Positions 38,654 through 50,486 of a stretch of 64,000 nt of DNA are shown here, one piece after another; positions within the stretch are counted from its first letter, which is position 1; each line of letters begins with the position of its first letter. The notes below the pieces were generated by a model, which had not been told where the DNA came from, ran no database searches, and was given only the letters and a program-made list of their open reading frames with translations. This DNA comes from Gymnopilus junonius (lineage: Eukaryota > Basidiomycota > Agaricomycetes > Agaricales > Galerinaceae): contig JADNYJ010000004.1 of assembly GCA_015501075.1 (NCBI GenBank), positions 434,001-498,000 of the forward strand, in the 5' to 3' direction. The position numbers were made by a program, and so were the translations under genes.

Positions 38654-39366
38654 ATGACGAGTTTGAAAGAGGAAGTTAACTGCTCTAGATCTTCCGGACT
38701 GCTCGGGAAGTCGCATGACGACCTCACAGTAATAAGCACTCTAAAACACGATGACACACTTCAAATGGAAGATGAGGGGTACATCTTGAGCGCCTGGGGT
38801 GAAATCTCGCTTTCCAACATCGATTTTCTTCCTGGACCAGCTGGGGCATTGACGCCTGATCGAATATATCACAGGAGGAAAATAAATAAAAAATCCGACA
38901 AGGTTTGTCATTAGCTCCTGAGTTTGGTCGCTTGATCTTGACATTCCTTCCACAGCGATCAAGACCACAAATAAGGAGAGTCTGGCCACCTGCACCAGCG
39001 AAGGCAAGGGTGCATAAGTTAGAGACAATTTTTTCTCCTTTGAAGCAAGGGCCTGTGAAGGAGAAATTGAAGGTTGCTCCGGATACGACCTCCAGCGGAT
39101 CGCCATGCTCTGAGACTCAGATCGTCACTCACGGCTCTCAAAGCATGCAGCTCATCACCACCGGTGATGCGGAGATAGTAAAGCCAGACTCGCACGATGT
39201 CGTCGAAAATAGACAGCTCGTTAGGGGGGACGATGGGGAAAGGCAGTGCGGGAACGTAATTGGACTATCTGCCGGTGTCGTCACGAACGAGAAACCAAAA
39301 CAGGGTGGACTTCCGAAACGACCTCCTATACCGCGATGGGACGATGATAATCAGGGTAGCCAGTAG
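38654..39366 (+). CDS. hypothetical disordered protein, 219 aa
   Basis: Exons 38654-38902 and 38956-39366 join in frame (GTTTGT donor, CCACAG acceptor). The protein begins MTSLKEEVNCSRSSGLLGKS and ends at TAG after IPRWDDDNQGSQ. It is rich in charged residues, Ser and Pro, with no signal peptide, membrane segment or domain I recognise. The open, intron-containing structure argues for a real gene, but function is unknown. Confidence 0.55.
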
Positions 39367-39874
39367 GGGATGAGATGCTCTTCTGGGTTTACCAGATGCA
39401 CCCCGTTCCCGTTAACCAGTTGACTTGAAATATTCTCATATTTCTAAGCTTTGTTGGTTCCAATCATTCTGTACGGCAAACAATGATGGCTTTCGTAGAT
39501 CCTATAGACCACAATAGATGAGAAATTTTGAGAGCGGTCCATTGTGGGTAGTAGTTCCGGAAAATGAGCGAAATGAACGTGACCCAAGTTGTCGTGACTA
39601 AGTTGCTGGTTGTGGGCCTTTTGTGCGACGCCGAACACATGTTGTAGATCGATTTTTATCTCTTTCCCTTTGACCACATCTTTTGCATTGGAAGGATCTT
39701 CATTTCATTCCTGGTCCTCTGTGAAGGTCTCACCAAGTTGTCTCGCTTCCTGAAACTTGGTGGCCACTTCGTGCGTTCTCTAGGCGGCTCTCTTTTCTCC
39801 TTTACGTTCATGCTCTCTGACTCCGACGGTCTCTCTGTTTAGATACGACTGAGGGTCATTATCCTACCTGGTTA
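39367..39874. other. intergenic region, probable promoter of the next gene
   Basis: Pyrimidine-rich stretches before the ATG at 39875 (39700-39870) look like a fungal promoter and leader. A minus-strand frame at 39444-39677 has no supporting features. Confidence 0.45.
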
Positions 39875-41866
39875 ATGAAATTCCGTCCCGACAGAAATGT
39901 CGCTGAGGAGGAGGATGATTGGGAGATCATCCCAGCCAACTGGTGGTGCACGTCTTTTATGGCGGTATCTTGGTCCTTTACATCCAAGCAAGACCAGCGG
40001 GGCAAGGATCAACATTTCCAAGGATCACTATTCGTTGGTCTATCATCCAGACTCAGCTCTAGATTTCTGTCTTTGAATTCCTTACCATCACCATCGAGAA
40101 CTGAGGGAAGGATTCCAGAAGAGGGCAATGACTTGAATCTGGAACTAGTGGGAGTAAAGAATGCTATGGATACTGTGTTAGGATATGAGAAGGACGTCGG
40201 ATTTTACTTTACCAATTTTCCTGATCTCGGACTCTACAGGAAACCGCGGCCTGATTTGAGCGTCGTGATCGAAGAGAGCGAGCTGGAGGCAGGCAAAGAC
40301 AGATGGAAGGAAGTGGTGGAAGGTTTGATGAATGGGCCTTTGGACAGTGATGGATCTTTGGAAAGCTCTCTCATAGGTTCTTATGGTGACCTTGAGCTTT
40401 CGACCTCAACTCTATCAAGTGTTGACCTGACTCGCTCTGAAGCTTCCGTTGATTCCATTCCTATGCCGTCTACACCCAAGGCCAAGTTGCCCTTTACCGA
40501 GGTGGAGATCAAAGAGCCATCACCAGGTGGACCAGTTGACGGGTCTAGAAACAGTTCAATCCAGCTTTCTCCCAGCAGGTCGTTGAATGCATCAGCGTCC
40601 TCATTTGTGCCCAGCTTCTTCTCCAAATTAACGGAAGAGCCTTTGCAGTTCCCGTCATTGCAAGACGATCCAGAACTGCAGCCAGATGCCCATTCTCCTC
40701 TAGGATCTTTAGCCCATTTCACATTCCCAAGCTTGAACTCAACCCCTTCGTCTGTCGTCATCAAGAAAGATGAACAAGGCTTCTTCACTGAAGTTCAAGT
40801 GGAAAAGTTTTCAAATGAAGGGTCAGCAAGCGACCTGTTACCCCCGTTCCTCCAAGAACCATATCAGCGTAGTCGCCCGAGGAAATCGAGGACTCGTGAA
40901 ATTGTCGACCGTATACGTTCCCGTGCTTCACCCGAAGAGAGTTCTTTGGACTCTCATTCCCGTATGAGTGCAATTTCCCCCAGATACGCCAGTCACAGCC
41001 CCAGTCCTACTGGTGATGAAGGAAGGTTTGTCACTCCTCGGCTCAGCATGTCTGACGATGGAGGAGATCGACCGTCGAGGCTTTCAACGCCTTCATATGT
41101 GGATGACGAAGATGGTTGGATAGACATTACACAACCCCCTTTGTCTGATTCCCCGAGCAGCCAGAAGTCCAAGAGGACACGGGAATTGTTCCTGGCGCTT
41201 ACGAGGCGCAGGACAGATTCTTCATCCTCTGTGGATCTCAAGGACGTGACGGCTTCCTCAGAGATTAGTTCAGGCTCAGTTTCTCGTCATATGTCGATTT
41301 CGCCCTCTCCGTCACCGTCACCTCTCTCACCGCCTTCGCTAATATCGACCGACGGCTGGATAGAGAGCAGTCTTGTATCTTCTCCTCTTGAGCTACAAAA
41401 CAAGGTTAAAGCAGGACAGACGCACAACAGGAAGAAGTCATCTAACAATAACGGTAATCAGCAGCACCGCAATCAACACCAACGCCACAGCTCTCGGACA
41501 TCTGTATCATCATCTGCATCCCAACGTCCATTCGGCGCGACCTCACCTTCGTACTCTCAGCTTTCGCCAACTATCGTTTCACCTCAACATCTCCAGCAAC
41601 ATCAGCAATTGATCGCACCAAATGCTGTGGCCCCGTTACCCTACTTCTTCCCCCCGTATCCTACGGTTGCCTTGCCCTCTCCGTACGCTACTGCTTTTAT
41701 GCAGGTCCCTACATTCCCTCTTGTGCACGCCCAAGGCGGTGCTATGGCAGGCATTCCCTACATGACACCAACATTGATGCCCCTTCGCGGCGTGGGTGTT
41801 AAGTCTTCCATGTCAACGACGAATACAGCGCCAATGCATATGCCGAAGCATTCTCCGATGTGGTGA
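39875..41866 (+). CDS. large Ser/Pro-rich disordered protein, 663 aa
   Basis: One uninterrupted frame of 663 codons, unusual in this intron-rich window. The N-terminus carries an acidic patch (EEEDDWEIIPANWW) and is followed by moderately ordered sequence (NAMDTVLGYEKDVGFYFTNF, residues about 95-120). The rest is Ser-, Pro- and Thr-rich with repeated aromatic-acidic motifs (DEDGWIDITQPP, STDGWIESSLVSS). The C-terminus is rich in Gln, His, Asn and Pro (QQHRNQHQRHSS, FFPPYP). The two DGWI motifs and DDWEII look like short linear motifs, perhaps of the Atg8-binding type (W/F/Y-x-x-I/L), but that is speculation. No known domain. The composition suggests a cytoplasmic scaffold or regulator. Confidence 0.75.
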   Translation: MKFRPDRNVAEEEDDWEIIPANWWCTSFMAVSWSFTSKQDQRGKDQHFQGSLFVGLSSRLSSRFLSLNSLPSPSRTEGRIPEEGNDLNLELVGVKNAMDTVLGYEKDVGFYFTNFPDLGLYRKPRPDLSVVIEESELEAGKDRWKEVVEGLMNGPLDSDGSLESSLIGSYGDLELSTSTLSSVDLTRSEASVDSIPMPSTPKAKLPFTEVEIKEPSPGGPVDGSRNSSIQLSPSRSLNASASSFVPSFFSKLTEEPLQFPSLQDDPELQPDAHSPLGSLAHFTFPSLNSTPSSVVIKKDEQGFFTEVQVEKFSNEGSASDLLPPFLQEPYQRSRPRKSRTREIVDRIRSRASPEESSLDSHSRMSAISPRYASHSPSPTGDEGRFVTPRLSMSDDGGDRPSRLSTPSYVDDEDGWIDITQPPLSDSPSSQKSKRTRELFLALTRRRTDSSSSVDLKDVTASSEISSGSVSRHMSISPSPSPSPLSPPSLISTDGWIESSLVSSPLELQNKVKAGQTHNRKKSSNNNGNQQHRNQHQRHSSRTSVSSSASQRPFGATSPSYSQLSPTIVSPQHLQQHQQLIAPNAVAPLPYFFPPYPTVALPSPYATAFMQVPTFPLVHAQGGAMAGIPYMTPTLMPLRGVGVKSSMSTTNTAPMHMPKHSPMW

Positions 41867-42407
41867 AAGACCTACCTACTCTCAGCAAGTTGTGACATTA
41901 TTATGACTTTCCTTTTCTTTCCTGTCTTTCGTATGTATGTATTCTCCCCTCTTAAGACTAACCGTTTTTGTTTCATTGTTTCGAGCTTGGGCATTTTTTG
42001 GACGTTCTCTTTTCTTCCTATGAATTATCTAGCAAAGCAACTTTCCAAAATCGTAGGCCGTACAAATTACATACAGCATTTTTGGATTATCAAACAGTAG
42101 GTAGCGGTATGTAGTAGCATTATTTATTCTCTTCCTTTTTCTTCCCGTCTTGTCGACCAATACGTCATCAATTGTGCCTGCCTATGGGCCTCTCTTCTTT
42201 TCTAAAAAATGTGAACTGGCCTCTTTTTCTTGTCACGGTGTAAATAGTTAGTAGTATTACAAAATATCGACCACATAAATCTGAAAACCAGGATGGATTC
42301 TCGCAAGATGTGGTTTGAGGGAATGCAGGTATCAGTTTTTGGATATATACAAGCTTTAAATACTTTGTGGGTTCCCCCCACACGCCGTCATTAAGTCTAT
42401 TGGACAA
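41867..42407. other. intergenic region between convergent genes
   Basis: T-rich sequence after the stop at 41866 probably contains the 3' untranslated region of the Ser/Pro-rich protein. The right part belongs to the 3' side of the glucosidase gene. No gene seen. Confidence 0.55.
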
Positions 42408-45400
42408 CTATTGGATAACAATACTCCAGTCCTTTCCAATCAAGACCTTCGGATCCTTGATTGTCAGAATGCTTGGGCTTCCACCCTTCTTATCATTAGA
42501 TGTTACACCAGGAGTGAACTCCCAAGCAAGCTCGTTCCCGCTCTCCAACTTCACACTTGTAGGCTTGCCAGCTAGGCCAAGCACAAACACCTTTTCGACC
42601 CTCACATTCTGGATACTCTTCGCAAACTCGTTTGCAGGGTTATACTTGGCAAGTGCAACGCCATCAATAGCTTCAGCTGGCTTAGCAGCACCGAGATAAG
42701 AGCTGGAGATTGTCAGCCCCTTCTTGCCTGTCTTTTCGGCGGTGAACTCGCGCCAGATGAAGTCTCCTTTGGTGTGATCATACGACACACCATCGTCTAG
42801 GTACAATTCACCGCGCGCAGTACCGGCTTTGTTGAGAGCCACTCTGAGAGTGAATGGGTCTTTCTTCATGAGTGAGGATGCTCGCCTTGGGCGGTCACGG
42901 GTGGAGAGAATGGATCCTCCTCTGAGGAAGAGAGGAATTTGGTCGAGTTCGGCAGAAACTGTGATTTCTTTGCCTTTGGCCGCACCGCGATAGGCATGGC
43001 CAGTGAAGAAATCATAGTAAACCTAGCTGCTTTTCAGCAAGGCTATGGCAAGAAAAGCAAGTAAAAATCATACCTCATCCTCAGCGAGATATACTTTGGA
43101 TTCCTTAACGTCCTTTTCCGTGACTGGTTTGACGAGCAATCCGGAAGACCCAATGTAATACTGGTCATCAATATCAAAACCTTTCTTGTCCTTCGGGAAC
43201 ATGATAAACTGAGGTCTAACAAAAGAATGCGGCCATCAGAAAGAAGTCTGTTAAACACAATCAAGAAATCGTGTACCTCAAAATAGGCATTCCAGTGACG
43301 GTTGTCTCACGGAATTGTGTATACCACATTGGAAGAAGAGTGTATCGCAGACGAAGAATATCCTTCACGATGCCCTTGTAAGGTTCATCCAGCAAGAAAG
43401 GCTCGCGGCGTTTAGTATCAATATGCGCATGAGCTCTAAAGAAAGGAGCGAATGCTCCAACTTGATACCAGCGCACAAGCATCTCTGGCTCAGGGTTACC
43501 GAAGAAACCACCAACATCGGCTAAATGCCCGAAAAGAATTGTGAGGAAATTTTTAAAACATGAAAAAGGAAGACTATGCACTTACAACCAGCAAAGCTCA
43601 ATCCTCCTAGGCCATTGGCTAAGACCATCTTGACCCCAACAGCCATGTGTTCCCAAGTTCCAAGATTATCTCCTGTCCACATCGCTCCGAAACGTTGAGA
43701 ACCCGCGAAGAACGCACGAGTGAGAACGAATGGTCTTTGGGGCGGATCCATTCGTGCAGCAACGGCTTGGTAGGTTAAGTTCGACTAAAAAAGAGGGAAT
43801 CGTGTCACGGAGGGCAACATATTACATGATGCATATACTTACGAAGAGCATTCCGTTGATATTGTGAATGTCACGGTGCTCCCATCCACCATAGTGGATG
43901 TTGTCCTTGGGCATCGTAATTTCAGGACCATTAAAAACGGAAGGCTAATTCCACCGTTAGTATGCGGCATGTTCCAACAGTGAAGGAACGCTTACTTCGT
44001 TCATGTCATTCCAGATGTGAATATCAGTGGTACTCTTCGTCCATGTCCACTTGTCGTTGTGTTCCTTTGGATCAAAAATGCCTCTCCACCAATCCCAAGA
44101 TTTAGGGTTGAAGAAATCTGTCCAGGAGCTACTTCCAGGCCAACACCATCCCTCATATTCACCTTCTCCAGATTTAGGCTTGACGAGAATACCAAGATCT
44201 TGAGCTTGCTTGAAGGCAGGGTAGTTGTCATCACGCTTCAAGTGAGGATCGACAATAACAACCATCTAGAACAAGAATTATCAACATTGACGTTGCTCAT
44301 CTTTAGATTTGGATTACCTTTCGTCCATTAGCAGCCACGTCGTTGGTCATTTCGACGGGGTCAGGGAAAGTCTTGTCTTTCCACATGAAATACTTATGGT
44401 CCTCCGAATAATCAATATCGAGCCAAAACACATCAACCGGCATGTCTTCCTCATCGAACCTCTGCTGGACAGTTCGGACATCGTCAGAGCTCACATAATT
44501 CCAGCGGCACTGGTGGTATCCCAAGCTCCACTGGGGTGGCATCACGGGCGTACCAGTGAGGCGAGCGTACTGCTTGAACACTTCCTCTGCTGTGGGACCT
44601 GGAAATAGGAAAGTGTCTAGGATACCAGATTCAGATATCCAGTGAGTCTCTGTGGATTTATCGGATGAGTGGGATACGTCGATCCAGGTCTCTGAACCAA
44701 CTACGTGGAACACAGCAACTGTTGACTCAACGGAATGAGCGTGCAACAGAGGAATAGAACCATATAGAGAAACTGGGGATGATGCTAGGTATTCAAATAC
44801 ATCGGCGTTGTAGAGGCGGTAAGGGTCTGTAAAGGTAGGTTCATCGCCAGTCGTTGATGGTAAGGCAAGACGGGTGGCATGTTGAGGGATGCCGTAGACT
44901 ACAGGGTGGTTAGGGAAGTTGATGTCAACAGAGAGTGACTCTGGCCCTGATATAACTGGAGTCAGGAGGTTGAATACTAGTAATCAGAAGAAGTTAACCT
45001 TTCGGTTTGGAGTCTGTATGTGACCCGAAGCTTTCTTCCCAGTATCCATCCTCAGAGTCGCCTTCAAACCAAGCCCGAGGGTTCTCAGCCTTTAGAACAG
45101 CCTGGCCTTCACCTTCTGTACCCTCTTCTGCTACTGGAGCAGGTTCCTCAGTCGGCGTTGCAGGCTCAACCTTGTTACGGAAATGTTCCATGTGCAAAAG
45201 ACCTTGTCCATTCAGAACAACCTGTTCCTTTCCACCGCGAAGCAGAGTAACTCGTAAAGGTTCGTAGCTGACCACGACTTCGGTGTCCTTTTTCTCCCCA
45301 TAGGTAGCTCGTACGTCCTTCTTACTTGTTGTCCACTTGATAGTCTTGCTGATGGTAGGTTCTGCTATCAAAGACCAAGACGCAGTCTCGTCATAACGCT

Positions 45401-45728
45401 TCCGAAGACCTCCTATTTCATCCAGTCGGACCCTTGCGACACCATCATCCTGGATGCGCACTTCCAAGCCGAAATTGATTTCAGGGTATAACAATGACTT
45501 GACGGCGGCTGTAAATACTGCCTGGTCATGCGAGATGTGGACTGAGCTCGGGTCGACTGAGTAAGGGGAAATCCAAGAAGATTTCGCCTCTTTCGCGCGG
45601 GCGGAAAGAGCACGACCCCGTCGACAGAACCCTGACTGCTCACATGTCTTGAAGTCGTGCGCCTTGAAAGCCCAAGATTCGGTGGCTAGTAGGAGTGTGA
45701 CAACTCCAAAGAGAGACCAGGACCGCAT
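42408..45728 (-). CDS. glucosidase II alpha subunit (GH31)
   Basis: Eight exons (45728-44999, 44955-44318, 44265-43996, 43944-43843, 43784-43586, 43520-43277, 43215-43074, 43022-42408) total 2,940 nt and give 979 aa. The enzyme trims the inner glucoses from N-glycans in the ER and so controls the calnexin folding cycle. A signal peptide ([20 protein letters not shown]) is followed by the glucosidase II signature [14 protein letters not shown]. The GH31 core has WLDIDY (421-426), the nucleophile Asp543 in WNDMNE and the acid/base Asp619 in WTGDN. Further conserved blocks are GADVGGFF-like [14 protein letters not shown] and [15 protein letters not shown]. Length and motifs are normal. The gene shares a 406-bp divergent upstream region with the MFS transporter. 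The non-catalytic beta subunit is not in the window. Confidence 0.95.
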
Positions 45729-46134
45729 ATTAGTGCGCAACCCTCTATCTAGTCCTCTATACCCTTCGATGTGAAATAGAAAGAGAGAATCTGTTAAATG
45801 TTGTCTTCGTCACCGTACCACGTCGAGCCCAAGGTGTTCCCATCATGTGACCACCTAACCAATAACTTGAATCCTAAGGCCTACGGACCGACGTAGGCCC
45901 GATCCCCTCTGCTCTCCACAAAATCATCTCTATTTTGAAATGCAGCCGGTCACACACTCGTCGAATTGGATCCTTAGCTCGTCCTTGGTAATGCGGCTCA
46001 TCGCTGGACGTGAGATCAAGTACTATAGCTCCGACTTCATCTATAAATGGAATGAGTGAACTTGCGAAGGGCCTTCGCACAACCTAAGTTGCGATTCTCG
46101 ACAAAGTTGCAGGATCTCTTGACTATTCTCAACC
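45729..46134. promoter_or_regulatory. divergent promoter region, glucosidase II / MFS transporter
   Basis: 406 bp between two start codons facing away from each other. Both promoters must lie here. I saw no specific binding site that I would defend, although an unfolded-protein-response element would be expected for an ER glucosidase. Confidence 0.5.
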
Positions 46135-48427
46135 ATGGATGCTGCAGTTGATCCATCTTCTGGCCTCGATAAAGACTCTTCTGCTTCCGAGGAAGTCGAA
46201 CTCGACCCCAATGGCCTTCCTCTGCTCCCACAACCAAGTAGCTCTCCATATGACCCGTTGAATTACCCAAACGTACGTATCCTCTTACTTACGCTCATAT
46301 AGTCACTGTTTGAGCTCTTAAATGCCCTCAAACTCTCAGTGGCTGAAATATGCCATACTAGCCGAGGTTTCATTACTCGCATTCCTCGCCACCTTGAATG
46401 TCGCCATCATCAATCCAGCAGTCGTGCCACTCGCTGAGGAATTCAACATAGGACACGTAACTGCAACATACCAAACCACAGTAGCCATAGGCACAAGCTC
46501 ATTGGGACCTCTTTTATTCACACCTTTTGCAAATGTATATGGCCGCAGATCGGCATATCTTCTGTCTGTTCTAATAGGCTTTGCTTCTGCTGTTGGATCT
46601 GCCAAGGCAAAGTCCTTTGGCACTCTTGTGGTTGCTCGAGCTTTCAATGGATTTGGGCCGTCAGCAGCTCTTGGTCTCGGTGCTGGAACTGTTGTGGATC
46701 TGTTCTTTGAGCACCAAAGAGGCAAGGCGATGGGAATATTCACTCTCATGCTTACGAATGGAGCCCACCTGGCACCCATAGTATGAATTCTCCTTTGTTA
46801 AATCAAGCCTTGCCTGACACTTAACAGGTTGGCGGATATGTTGCGCGCGACAGAGGCTGGCGATGGTGCTTCTGGGTCGGCGCTATTCTGAATGGCATCA
46901 TGTTCATTTTTGCATTCTTTCTCATGCCAGAGACCCTTTTTGACAGACCACGAGAGGAATCAACTGACAAAGAAGTTCTCGAGCACGTCGAGAAAATCGA
47001 AGAAAATGCAGAAATTTCCGTTGTTGGAAGGGCTTACGAGCCTCCTGCGCTCAGTTTCAAGGATTACCTGCATCGAATGTGGTTTTGGGACTTGGATCGA
47101 CCTGCTTCCCGCCGGATAAAGGCGTCAGATTTCGTCATTAAGCCTCTTAGTATGCTGAAATATCCTTCAGTCGTATTTCCTGCCTTATACTAGTAAGTCT
47201 TGGAGTCCATCTCTTTTTGGCAAATCCTAAAACAGTGCCTGAAGTGCTGTTACGTACGGTTTCGCATCCATTGAACCAGCTCTAACTCTGGCCACCCTCT
47301 TTACTGAATTCTATCATTTCGACACCGTCCGGAATGGGTAAGCATCACCTTCATTTCTCCCAGAGATTCATTGCCTACCTGATGACAATCTTCAGATTGG
47401 CCAATGGTGTGAGCCTTTTAGTTGGAGCGTAAGAACACTCGCATTATTTCCTAGTCAACTTCCTGGAAGCTTATTTCACCGTGCATCAGCTCATTGGGTG
47501 AACTTCTGTCAGGCCCAGTAACAGATGCAATGATGGTTCGTGCTCGTCGGCGTGCGCTTAAACGAGGAGAAACTGCACCAGCCGAAGTTCGCCTGCATGG
47601 AATATGGACAGGAGCTATTACTGTCCCAGCCGGTTTACTCATGTGAGTAAATTTTATTGTGGAAAATCTCTCGAGTTGACTTTGAAAATGTGCGCACCAA
47701 TAGATGCGAGTCGCATTTTCTGAACCCCTACAGCCTATGCTTAATTGAAAATCTAACACAGATGGCCTAACGATACATTTTGCCACGACTTTCATAGCTC
47801 CTTGTATCGGCATGGGTATGTTCTTGCATTTTTGTCTCCGTTATATTGAATTCTTACTTCGGTATGAAGCTGTAGCCTGCTTCGGGAGTAAGTCCCTTCC
47901 ATAACTCTGCCTACTTTCACTGCTGTTGACGGCCTTCCCGACAGTTCAAATCGTCACCTCTGTTTGTTATACCTACAGCTGCAGCGACTGTTATCGTTCC
48001 AGAAGTAACGATGTCAGTCAATGCTTCAAGTTCGTTCTTTTCATTACAATAATTTATTCCTTTATAAGTAGTAATATTATCATAATTTCTCATACAGCTT
48101 TTTCCGTCAAATATTTGGACTTACACTTGGTTTCTACTCGTATGCCCTCATTTTCTTTCAATTAAAATATTATCTTCCTGATATTTGCACTGGAAAATAG
48201 GATCCCGTTCGGCGATAAGATTGGATTTGAATGGTCTTTTGCCGTCTTCGCCCTTATTTGGTTTGTGTTAAAATTATGAATAACAATATTGTGATCCTTT
48301 ACTGATTATCTTTGCTCCGCCTTATAGTGTAGTCACCTTCCTACTCATAGTGGCTCTCATGTACAAAGGGGAGAAATGGCGACATGCTTTGGGCCGGAAT
48401 CCGATCCGACACCATAATTCAATGTAA
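46135..48427 (+). CDS. major facilitator superfamily transporter (Tpo1/DHA1-like)
   Basis: About ten exons beginning 46135-46272, 46340-46780, 46828-47192, 47245-47337, 47396-47428, 47490-47642 and ending at TAA 48425-48427. The N-terminus is acidic and cytosolic, followed by twelve predicted transmembrane helices. The first is AEVSLLAFLATLNVAIINPA. The MFS loop motif appears as PFANVYGRRSAYLLS, and DHA1-type sequence GFGPSAALGLGAGTVVDLFF follows. Such carriers expel drugs, polyamines or metabolites by proton antiport. One problem: joining the exon ending at GLLM (47642) to GLTIHFATTFIAPCIG (about 47763) with the obvious GTGAGT...ACACAG intron is out of phase by one base. Either a different donor is used or the copy carries a frameshift. 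Later exons (VTSVCYTY, NDVSQCF, RQIFGLTLGFYS, IPFGDKIGFEWSFAVFALI) are in good order. Confidence 0.8.
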
Positions 48428-49484
48428 CGTTCCAACGTATTCCATTCCAGCAGTTTACCCTGATCATAGCCGCACAAAGACATCCATGCTCAGGCCAATA
48501 TTAATTTACGACCTGTCTACAGGTACCTGGGCGGTGTATTTGACATCGGAGTTCCTCATCATCTTTATTTAACTTTCACCTCTCTGAGACTCTGCGATAC
48601 CAAAGGCACCAAAGACTAAGTTTACATCACTTTATCAATGAGGATCTTCGCGTAAATTGACCAGGAATTCCGATTGTCACTGACTGGTGGGATTTAGTCG
48701 GCTCGTCCTCTCTTGCCTTGCGTCACCTGCAATTTCGGGAAATATCAAAGAACGCAAGGAACAACTTTCTGCATTTCCCGGCCAAGGGGCCTAGACACAG
48801 AGTGGGCGTTCTTTTGATCCTGAGCGTCCCTTTAGACTAGCACATTCGAGGTCGAGAGTTAGCGATTTGGTCATTGCCATCGCCTTTCCAAGTGGATGTT
48901 ATAATGACAGCCAGCTTCGGACTCAATTCTGTGTGAGAACACCTAATTGAAATTCAATTTGATTGTAGACTCCGAAGGGGCGGCAGAATTGAACGCAGAG
49001 TTTTTACGAGAAACATCCTTTCCCTGATACTGATCTAAGGTCATATGTCATTGCCCCTCGTTGGCCCTCATTATGTTCCAATAGATCGGCGAAGAGTACG
49101 ACCTCCGATGGGAAATTAGGAAAGAAGAGGTCAACCGATTTCTCTGAAGAAAAACAAGAAGACAAGGTTTGCAATTCAGTAACGGAACGTTCCAGCTTCA
49201 ACTTCCAGGAACATCATCCATGGGGGCGGGCGTCTGCCGACCTATTTTTAGACGTTGCTATTTCAGTACATTTCTTGGCGCTCTGATCATGAGCTCTCGT
49301 TGAAGTTCCTGGCCTAACCGAAATACTCGCGTGTTCAAAGCTGGTGCATGAAATTGTCTATAAAATAAATCAACACATTCCTCTGGAACTTAAAGAAACC
49401 CACTTTCTTCGCTCGGTACGTTTACTCTCCTTAAACTAAGTAACACGGTTCGCTCAGCAATACCTAACTAGTCTTTATACAGTT
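48428..49484. promoter_or_regulatory. spacer upstream of the secreted-protein array, TATA box at 49359
   Basis: 1 kb with no supported gene. TATAAAAT at 49359-49366 lies 126 bp before the ATG of array member 1. Members 2, 3 and 4 also have TATA-like elements upstream (50288, 51213, 53256). Confidence 0.5.
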
Positions 49485-49888
49485 ATGAAGTCCATCTTCG
49501 CACACGTCCTGGCTGCTACCACTCTATTTTTAGTGGCGCCGCTCTCCCACAGTCCGATATAGTCATTCCCTGCTTGGAGTCCGACTTATGCTTACTTGAA
49601 GCACCACCTTGCCCTGTCGGTGAAGCACCAAGCGGAGGTCCGGGCTGCTGGGGTTGTTGCCAGCCAATCTGTCGACAGGTTTGCCCTACCGCAGCTAGCG
49701 CTGTGATGGCCTGCCTTCCTCATGAAGTCCTTAGTACGGCTGCAACAATCGTTGAACCATGCTGGAATTGCTGCAGGCCTATTTGTGGTACCGCTTGCCA
49801 CCCTGAACCAGTCCTTTGTCTCGAGACCGAGCAGCTTAGCGGAGTAGACGGGTGCTGGAGCTGCTGCCCTATTATTCTCTCTGATTGA
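49485..49888 (+). pseudogene. CW-x-CC secreted protein, array member 1, frameshifted
   Basis: The ATG at 49485 opens a signal peptide (MKSIFAHVLAATTLFLVAP) but that frame stops at TAG 49560-49562. From about 49535 the next frame carries the mature domain to TGA 49886-49888. One base appears to be missing at the signal peptide/mature boundary. The mature part has three CW-x-CC modules: PGCWGCCQPICRQVC, EPCWNCCRPICGTAC and DGCWSCCP. They are preceded by CLESDLCLLEAPPCPVGE. Members 3 and 4 have only two modules. As it stands, translation from the ATG would give a 25-residue peptide. An unrecognised short intron cannot be fully excluded, but I see no GT-AG pair that repairs the frame. Confidence 0.75.
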
Positions 49889-50486
49889 GTTGCTAGCTTT
49901 TCAAGTTGAGATGGGTAGCTGTGTGGATTATGGTGTAAACAAGCTCTCATTAGGAATTTTCAATAAAATTAAACTCTCTTGAGTACTATCTGGCGATGTC
50001 CACGGAATACAAGGCACCCGACAAAAAATAGAAGGATTGTTTTTAAAGAACTCGATCTGTATTCAGATCCGAGCAATCCCGGAGAGCTAACTTTGTAGTC
50101 AATGTGATCAATTTAATCAATTTAATCAATTTAATTGAATAGATTCCTACGACCATTGGACTCGGGTTGGACGTGGATCATCAACTGATTTGAATTAAAC
50201 CAGGGCGGCTGTCAGAATAATTTAATTCATGTTCCACACCACTGATTTGTTTTTATTACACGCATGGAAATGTTCAGCAAAGGTGCCTATAAAATGGGAT
50301 GTATTCCCGACATTTTTTTGTAAACCTCGTTGTAAAAAATTCCGGAGTGAGTGCTTCGCTTCAAGTAGTATCCTTACTGTCAGCTCAGCTCATATTCTAC
50401 ATATCTCTTTCAGCGGTCAAATTGACCAAGTTCGTCGACAAATACACCATTAACATTCATTATTCCAATAGCTCTCAACAGATACA
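49889..50486. other. spacer between array members 1 and 2
   Basis: AT-rich. It contains a 9-bp tandem repeat at 50107-50133 and a TATA box (TATAAAA, 50288-50294) about 200 bp before the ATG of member 2. Confidence 0.5.
50107..50133. repeat. 9-bp tandem repeat, three copies
   Basis: Three perfect copies of ATCAATTTA in a row, followed by a partial diverged copy. Confidence 0.9.

Noticed and set aside
42408..48427. A metabolic cluster of glucosidase II and MFS transporter
   Set aside because: They only share a divergent promoter; the glucosidase is a housekeeping ER enzyme and no biosynthetic core gene is nearby.
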